Assembly (NCBI GenBank): GCA_946886365.1
Contig: CAMPIM010000112.1
Span: forward strand, 1-10,802
Length of the DNA: 10,802 bases
Source of the DNA: an uncultured Novosphingobium sp.
GTDB taxonomy: Bacteria; Pseudomonadota; Alphaproteobacteria; Sphingomonadales; Sphingomonadaceae
Reading direction: 5' to 3'
Of the stretch, positions 7,138 through 10,802 are shown in pieces. Below the pieces are notes generated by a model. The model did not search any database, had not been told where the DNA came from, and was given only the letters and a program-made list of their open reading frames with translations. A program made the position numbers and the translations under genes. Position 1 is the stretch's first letter; every line of letters begins with the position of its first letter.

Positions 7138-7170
7138 AAAAAAGGGCCGGCGGACTTGCGTCCCCGGCCC
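7138..7170 (-). terminator. Intrinsic terminator of ndk
   Basis: On the minus strand, GGGCCGG (7170-7164) pairs with CCGGCCC (7150-7144). Inside, GGAC/GTCC closes a GCAA loop with one unpaired G on each side, and six T follow directly. It starts 24 nt after the ndk stop. This is a textbook rho-independent terminator. Confidence 0.88.
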
Positions 7171-7193
7171 CTCTTTCATCCTGATCGATTAGA

Positions 7194-7616
7194 TCAGCCG
7201 ACGATTTCTTCGGGCTTGAAGAAATAGGCGATCTCGATCGCGGCATTTTCTTCGCTGTCCGAACCATGGACAGAGTTGGCTTCGATCGACTCGGCATAAT
7301 CCTTGCGGATGGTGCCTTCGTCGGCGTTGGCCGGGTTGGTGGCGCCCATGATGTCGCGGTTGCGCTTCACGGCGTCTTCGCCTTCCAGAACCTGGACGAC
7401 GACCGGGCCGGAAATCATGAAGGCCACCAGATCAGCGAAGAAAGGGCGTTCCTTGTGAACGGCATAGAAGCCTTCGGCCTGCTCGCGGCTCATGCGGATG
7501 CGCTTGGACGCGACAACGCGCAGGCCTGCTTCTTCCAGCTTCTTGGTCACAGCGCCGGTCAGGTTGCGGCGCGTGGCGTCAGGCTTGATGATCGAAAAGG
7601 TGCGGGTCACGGCCAT
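7194..7616 (-). CDS. ndk: Nucleoside diphosphate kinase
   Basis: 140-residue Ndk, which transfers the gamma phosphate between nucleoside triphosphates and diphosphates through a phosphohistidine and keeps (d)NTP pools balanced. The sequence matches along its full length: [17 protein letters not shown] at the start, HKERPFF near 54-60, [35 protein letters not shown], and the active-site NSVHGSDS with His117, the same number as in E. coli. The open frame extends to 7724, but the upstream 36 residues are not part of the family. ATG 7616 (MAVTRTFS) is the start; GGAG lies 12 nt upstream, a rather long spacing. It sits 89 nt downstream of holC on the same strand with a hairpin between, and a strong terminator follows it. 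Confidence 0.97.
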   Translation of the reverse strand: MAVTRTFSIIKPDATRRNLTGAVTKKLEEAGLRVVASKRIRMSREQAEGFYAVHKERPFFADLVAFMISGPVVVQVLEGEDAVKRNRDIMGATNPANADEGTIRKDYAESIEANSVHGSDSEENAAIEIAYFFKPEEIVG

Positions 7617-7655
7617 AAGGCTCAAAAGCTCCAGATTGTTGGAATTGGCGCGCCC

Positions 7656-7682
7656 TTTAGACCGCGCCGCTTCGCACCGCAA
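7656..7682 (-). promoter_or_regulatory. Possible ndk promoter
   Basis: TTGCGG (7682-7677) and TCTAAA (7661-7656) on the minus strand are separated by 15 nt, shorter than the usual 16-18. It would give a leader of about 33 nt before ndk. The -35 overlaps the hairpin after holC. Weak call. Confidence 0.28.
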
Positions 7683-7705
7683 GGGGGCGTGGCCGCCCCG
7701 CTTGC
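7679..7705 (-). promoter_or_regulatory. Long hairpin immediately after the holC stop
   Basis: On the minus strand, starting at the base after the holC TGA, GCAAG-C-GGGGCG pairs with CGCCCC-CTTGC around a GCCA loop. This makes 11 bp with a single bulged C. No T-run follows, so it is not a standard intrinsic terminator. It could slow polymerase, protect the 3' end of pepA-holC mRNA, or lower expression of ndk from the upstream promoter. Confidence 0.55.
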
Positions 7706-8143
7706 TCACGGACCCTGCACCCATTTCCCCTGCTCCTGCCGCCAGAAGCGGGGCGTCACCCCCTCCCGCTTCGACAGGGCACGCCAGCTTTCGCGCGCGC
7801 CATCGACGGTCAGCGTGTCGAAAAAGTAGAAAGCGCGCTCGAAATCGAGCGCCTCTTCACGCCATAGGCCATCGGCAATCGCGACGTGCCGGGCACCGTT
7901 CGCAGGGCTGCAATCCTGCGCCAAAAGTACCGGCTGCATCGCCTCGCCGCCCTCCCCCGTCCGGCCGTGGGCAAGGAAGCTTTCCGGCGGCCCGTTCCAC
8001 AGCCCAGCCGAAATGCGTTCCAGCTGTTCCTCGTCCTGCGCGACCACCAGCAACCGTTCACCCAAGCCGAGTATGCGCGCCGCAATGGCGGGCAGCACCC
8101 GGTCCACAGGATCACGGCTAAGCTGGTAGAAATCGACCTGCAT
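7706..8143 (-). CDS. holC: DNA polymerase III subunit chi
   Basis: 145-residue chi subunit of the DNA polymerase III holoenzyme, which links the clamp loader to single-stranded-DNA-binding protein through the SSB C-terminal tail. Family features seen: the [25 protein letters not shown] opening, [20 protein letters not shown], the SFLAHG segment (about 55-60), [18 protein letters not shown], and the C-terminal [12 protein letters not shown]...[11 protein letters not shown]. Its ATG overlaps the pepA stop as TGATG, implying translational coupling. The pepA-holC pair is also adjacent in enterobacteria, which supports the call. Confidence 0.92.
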   Translation of the reverse strand: MQVDFYQLSRDPVDRVLPAIAARILGLGERLLVVAQDEEQLERISAGLWNGPPESFLAHGRTGEGGEAMQPVLLAQDCSPANGARHVAIADGLWREEALDFERAFYFFDTLTVDGARESWRALSKREGVTPRFWRQEQGKWVQGP

Positions 8144-9588
8144 CAGCGCTCAAACTTGTCCGCCACCAGACGATCGATCAGGCGCACACCATAGCCGGTC
8201 GCGCCCTTGTCCCAGGTTGCGCCGGGCTTGTCGGCCCACACCATGCCCGCAATGTCGAGATGAGCCCATTTGACCCCATCATCAACGAATCGCTTGATAA
8301 ACTGCGCTGCGGTGATCGATCCGGCATAGCGCGCGCCCATATTCTTCATGTCCGCGATCGGGCTGTCGATCAGCTTGTTATAGGCGTCGCCGAGCGGAAA
8401 GCGCCAAAGCTGGTCCCCCGCCGCCTTGCCAGCAGCGAGCAAATCCTCGGCAAGTCCTTCGTCATTGGCGAACAGTCCGGCATATTGATCGCCCAACGCC
8501 ACGATCATCGCGCCGGTCAGGGTGGCAAGATCAATGACAACCTCGGGAGAATAGGTTTTCTGCGCCCAGGTAATGACGTCGCACAGCACCAGCCGCCCTT
8601 CGGCGTCGGTGTTGATGACCTCGATCGTCTGGCCCGACATGGACGTGACAATGTCGCCGGGGCGCTGCGCGTTGCCGTCAGGCATGTTTTCCACAAGGCC
8701 GCAAACGCCGATGACGCGCGCCTTCGCCTTGCGCCCCGCGAGCGCCTTCATCGCGCCCGCGACCGCGCCTGCGCCGCCCATGTCCCACTTCATGTCTTCC
8801 ATGCCCGCGCCGGGCTTCAACGAAATGCCGCCGGTATCAAAGGTGACACCCTTGCCGACAAAGACGATGGGCTTGTCGCCCGCGCCGCCCGTGCCATCCC
8901 ACTCCATCGCCAGCAAACGAGGCTCACGCACTGAACCCTGCGCCACGCCGAGCAACGCGCCCATGCCCAGTTCCGCCATCGCCGCCTTATCGAGAACGGT
9001 GACCTTGACGCCCAGCTGCTCCAGATGACGGCAGCGTTCGACGAAGCTTTCCGGGTACAGGATGTTCGCCGGTTCAGAGACCAGCTCGCGCGTGAAGGTG
9101 ACGCCATCGGCCACCGCCGACAGCCTTTGCCAATGCGCATCCGCGTCATTCGCAATGACCGACAGCTTCATCAATGTCGGCTTTGTCTTTTCCGGCTGTC
9201 GGGTGCGATAGGTATCGATCCGCCAAGCACGCAGAGATGCTCCAAAGGCAAAATGAGCCGCCTTATCGCCAGCCGCGCCGCCGAAAAACTCCACTGCGGC
9301 ATGGCTCGCCCCGCTCGTCAGCAGGCGTACCGTCAGCGCCGCGCCCGCCCGTTCATAATCGGCCTCGCTCCCGCTGCCCGTGCCGACAAGAACGATGCGC
9401 AGCACCTTGCCACCCTCTTCGGCGAAGCTTTCAAAGCTTGCCCCCGCCTCACCCGTGAAGCGCGCCGCCGCTGCTCCCGCCGCCAGAGTAGGCGCCGCCG
9501 CGATCGGCAAGGCATCGAAACCGCCCTTGGGAACGGCAAAGACCAGCGTGTCGGCGTCGGGACGCACCGGGGTGAATGCGATTTCCAT
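8143..9588 (-). CDS. pepA: Leucyl aminopeptidase (M17 family)
   Basis: 481-residue cytosolic M17 metallo-aminopeptidase, normally hexameric with two metals per active site, releasing N-terminal residues from peptides. All catalytic positions are visible and sit exactly 24 residues before their E. coli PepA counterparts: Lys246 and Asp251 in VGKGVTFDTGG, Lys258 in SLKP, Asp269 in KWDMGG, and Asp328, Glu330, Arg332 in the signature NTDAEGRL (326-333). The N-terminal domain (about 1-150) is the variable substrate/DNA-binding part. The open frame allows a TTG one codon earlier; ATG 9588 is preferred, with AAGGA 6 nt upstream. Enterobacterial PepA also binds DNA as a regulator; whether this one does is unknown. 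First gene of pepA-holC, divergent from lptD. Confidence 0.97.
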   Translation of the reverse strand: MEIAFTPVRPDADTLVFAVPKGGFDALPIAAAPTLAAGAAAARFTGEAGASFESFAEEGGKVLRIVLVGTGSGSEADYERAGAALTVRLLTSGASHAAVEFFGGAAGDKAAHFAFGASLRAWRIDTYRTRQPEKTKPTLMKLSVIANDADAHWQRLSAVADGVTFTRELVSEPANILYPESFVERCRHLEQLGVKVTVLDKAAMAELGMGALLGVAQGSVREPRLLAMEWDGTGGAGDKPIVFVGKGVTFDTGGISLKPGAGMEDMKWDMGGAGAVAGAMKALAGRKAKARVIGVCGLVENMPDGNAQRPGDIVTSMSGQTIEVINTDAEGRLVLCDVITWAQKTYSPEVVIDLATLTGAMIVALGDQYAGLFANDEGLAEDLLAAGKAAGDQLWRFPLGDAYNKLIDSPIADMKNMGARYAGSITAAQFIKRFVDDGVKWAHLDIAGMVWADKPGATWDKGATGYGVRLIDRLVADKFER

Positions 9589-9638
9589 CAAGGGTCCTTC
9601 TTCTGCTTTTCTGATCGTGTGGCGCTAGGAACGCTCCA

Positions 9639-9670
9639 TGCCAGATAATGTCGCTTGCCCCATCTGGCAA
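9639..9670 (-). promoter_or_regulatory. pepA promoter overlapped by a perfect dyad
   Basis: On the minus strand TTGCCA (9670-9665), a 17-nt spacer and TATCTG (9647-9642) make a good sigma-70-type promoter, with transcription expected near 9635 and a leader of about 47 nt. TGCCAGAT (9639-9646) and ATCTGGCA (9662-9669) are a perfect 8-bp inverted repeat with a 15-nt gap, covering both promoter boxes. This could be an operator for a dimeric regulator. Confidence 0.5.
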
Positions 9671-9712
9671 AGCCGTTCGACCGATTTCCCGCAAAAGAAG
9701 CGTGACGAAAGA

Positions 9713-9741
9713 TTGCGGCGCGCGCAAAGCAATGCGATAGG
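9713..9741 (+). promoter_or_regulatory. Weak candidate lptD promoter
   Basis: TTGCGG (9713-9718), 17 nt, GATAGG (9736-9741). Both boxes match the consensus at only half their positions, but the spacing and the 37-nt distance to the lptD start fit. Confidence 0.25.
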
Positions 9742-9777
9742 CGGGCAACGAAGCGCCCCTGAAGAGGCACGATCCCC

Positions 9778-10802
9778 TTGCAGAATTTTTCCCGTTCCTC
9801 GCGTCTGAAACATATGCTGGCCGCAAGCGCGGCGCTCGCCTGCATGGGCGGGATGCCGCATGCCTTCGCGCAGGAACTGCAATCACCGCCGACGCCCGTC
9901 AGCGCGCCGGACGCTCCCGTGCCCGCGACCGACGAGCAAATCGGCTTTTCGGCCGACGCCCTGGAATATGACAATAATACCGAAATCGTGACAGCCACCG
10001 GCAATGTCCAGCTGCTCCGGCAGGGCAACCGTCTGCGCGCGGACAAGGTGGTGTGGAACCGGACGACCGGCGAGGTGGAAGCGCGCGGCAATGTCTCGGC
10101 GACTGATCCTGAAGGCAATATCGCGTATGGCGACCGCTTCCAGGTGACCGACACGCTGAAGGACGGCACGGTCGAAAACATGCTGCTGGTGCTCCAGTCG
10201 GGCGGCCGATTGGCGGCGGTGCAGGGCGTTCGGGTGAACGGCGTCTATACGCTGCACAAGGCTGCCTACACCGGCTGCAGCGTAGTGGACAGCGACGGCT
10301 GCCCCAAGGAACCCACCTGGCAGATCAAGGCGGTCAAGGTCGTCTACGACCCCGTCGCCGCTCGCGTGCGATACCGCAATGCCAGCGTGGAAATATTCGG
10401 CCTGCCGCTCATTCCGCTGCCCGGCTTTTCACACCCGGTCGGCGACACGGGGGGCACGGGGCTGTTGGTGCCGAACCTGCGCTACGACCGGAATAACGGC
10501 GTCGAAGTCGCCCTGCCCTATTACATCAAGCTGGCGCCAAACCGCGACCTGACGATCACGCCGCATGTCTATTCCAAGACGCTGCCGATGCTGGAGACGA
10601 ATTTCCGCCATCGCTGGGACCGTGGCGCCTATCAGATCACCGGGTTTGTGACCCATGCGCGGCGCATCGACGCCAGCAGTTCCCTGCCCAGCTCCACCGG
10701 CCCAGCGGGATCGGAAAAGGATTTTCGCGGCTATCTCGATGCCAGCGGCGCCATGCCGCTGACCCCGGAATGGAGCGTCAACGGATCACTCCGCGTTGCG
10801 AG
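9778..10802 (+). CDS. lptD: LPS-assembly outer-membrane protein LptD, C-terminus cut by window edge
   Basis: LptD forms, with LptE, the outer-membrane translocon that inserts lipopolysaccharide into the outer leaflet. About 341 residues are visible. A signal peptide comes first (basic RSSRLK, hydrophobic LAASAALA, cleavage AFA|QE after residue 31). It is followed by the periplasmic OstA/LptA-like jellyroll (about 45-145; ALEYDNNTEIVTATGNVQLL, LRADKVVWNRTTGEVEARGNV). Next come YTGC at 164-167 and a second Cys at 175 before PTWQIKA, and the start of the barrel (IFGLPLIPLPGFSHP). TGA at 9760-9762 closes the frame upstream. The only starts are TTG 9778 and ATG 9814; TTG is chosen because it keeps the charged signal-peptide n-region and has GAAGAGG 10 nt upstream. 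Divergent from pepA; surA and pdxA usually follow lptD but lie outside the window. Confidence 0.93.
   Translation, partial: MQNFSRSSRLKHMLAASAALACMGGMPHAFAQELQSPPTPVSAPDAPVPATDEQIGFSADALEYDNNTEIVTATGNVQLLRQGNRLRADKVVWNRTTGEVEARGNVSATDPEGNIAYGDRFQVTDTLKDGTVENMLLVLQSGGRLAAVQGVRVNGVYTLHKAAYTGCSVVDSDGCPKEPTWQIKAVKVVYDPVAARVRYRNASVEIFGLPLIPLPGFSHPVGDTGGTGLLVPNLRYDRNNGVEVALPYYIKLAPNRDLTITPHVYSKTLPMLETNFRHRWDRGAYQITGFVTHARRIDASSSLPSSTGPAGSEKDFRGYLDASGAMPLTPEWSVNGSLRVA

Noticed and set aside
7617..7724. N-terminal extension of Ndk to 7724
   Set aside because: It would overlap the holC stop and the hairpin, and Ndk proteins begin at the [12 protein letters not shown] start with His117 numbering preserved.
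8260..8934. Plus-strand 224-codon open frame opposite pepA
   Set aside because: Antisense to the PepA catalytic domain, whose metal ligands are all conserved in the minus frame.
9841..9846. Lipoprotein signal at Cys22 of LptD
   Set aside because: The residues before the Cys (Ala-Leu-Ala) lack the Leu at -3 of a lipobox, and a normal AFA|QE signal peptidase I site follows.

Overview
The window is ordinary chromosomal DNA of an alphaproteobacterium, most likely a sphingomonad (Sphingobium/Sphingomonas type). The base composition is GC-rich (about 60-67% by hand count in most valS lines). The gene content and order point the same way: a protein-isoaspartate-methyltransferase-like gene, tolC, a PopZ/DUF2497 gene and valS in a row, then pepA-holC-ndk facing lptD. 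The genus assignment is inferred from protein style and synteny, not from a search.

Left block (1-5039, all on the minus strand): a tightly spaced run transcribed right to left. It starts with a Pcm-like SAM methyltransferase (GTG start at 5039), followed by a TolC-family outer-membrane channel (gap 15 nt), a PopZ-like polar scaffold (gap 18 nt), and valyl-tRNA synthetase, which runs off the left edge. A perfect 8+8 bp inverted repeat lies just upstream of the first gene.

Middle block (5197-7110): a plus-strand tRNA-Cys(GCA) has its 3' end only 8 bp from the stop codon of a convergent TSUP-family (TauE/SafE) membrane transporter. A glutathione S-transferase is divergent from the transporter across an AT-rich promoter region. 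Behind the GST lies a 133-bp pair of REP-like palindromic units in inverted orientation.

Right block (7138-10802): leucyl aminopeptidase pepA, the DNA polymerase III chi subunit holC (TGATG stop/start overlap) and nucleoside diphosphate kinase ndk run on the minus strand. A clear intrinsic terminator follows ndk, and a long hairpin sits between holC and ndk. LptD, the LPS-assembly outer-membrane protein, is transcribed divergently and runs off the right edge.

Functionally the region is housekeeping and envelope biology: tRNA charging, outer-membrane efflux/secretion, cell-pole organisation, LPS export, nucleotide balance and protein turnover. I do not see a new defence, mobile or biosynthetic system. 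The items most worth a second look are a low-GC, unusual-codon patch with extra residues inside valS, the dyads over the pcm-tolC and pepA promoter regions, the transporter transcript that would run antisense through tRNA-Cys, and the REP pair. Nearly all long plus-strand open frames opposite valS, tolC and pepA are antisense shadows of GC-rich genes.
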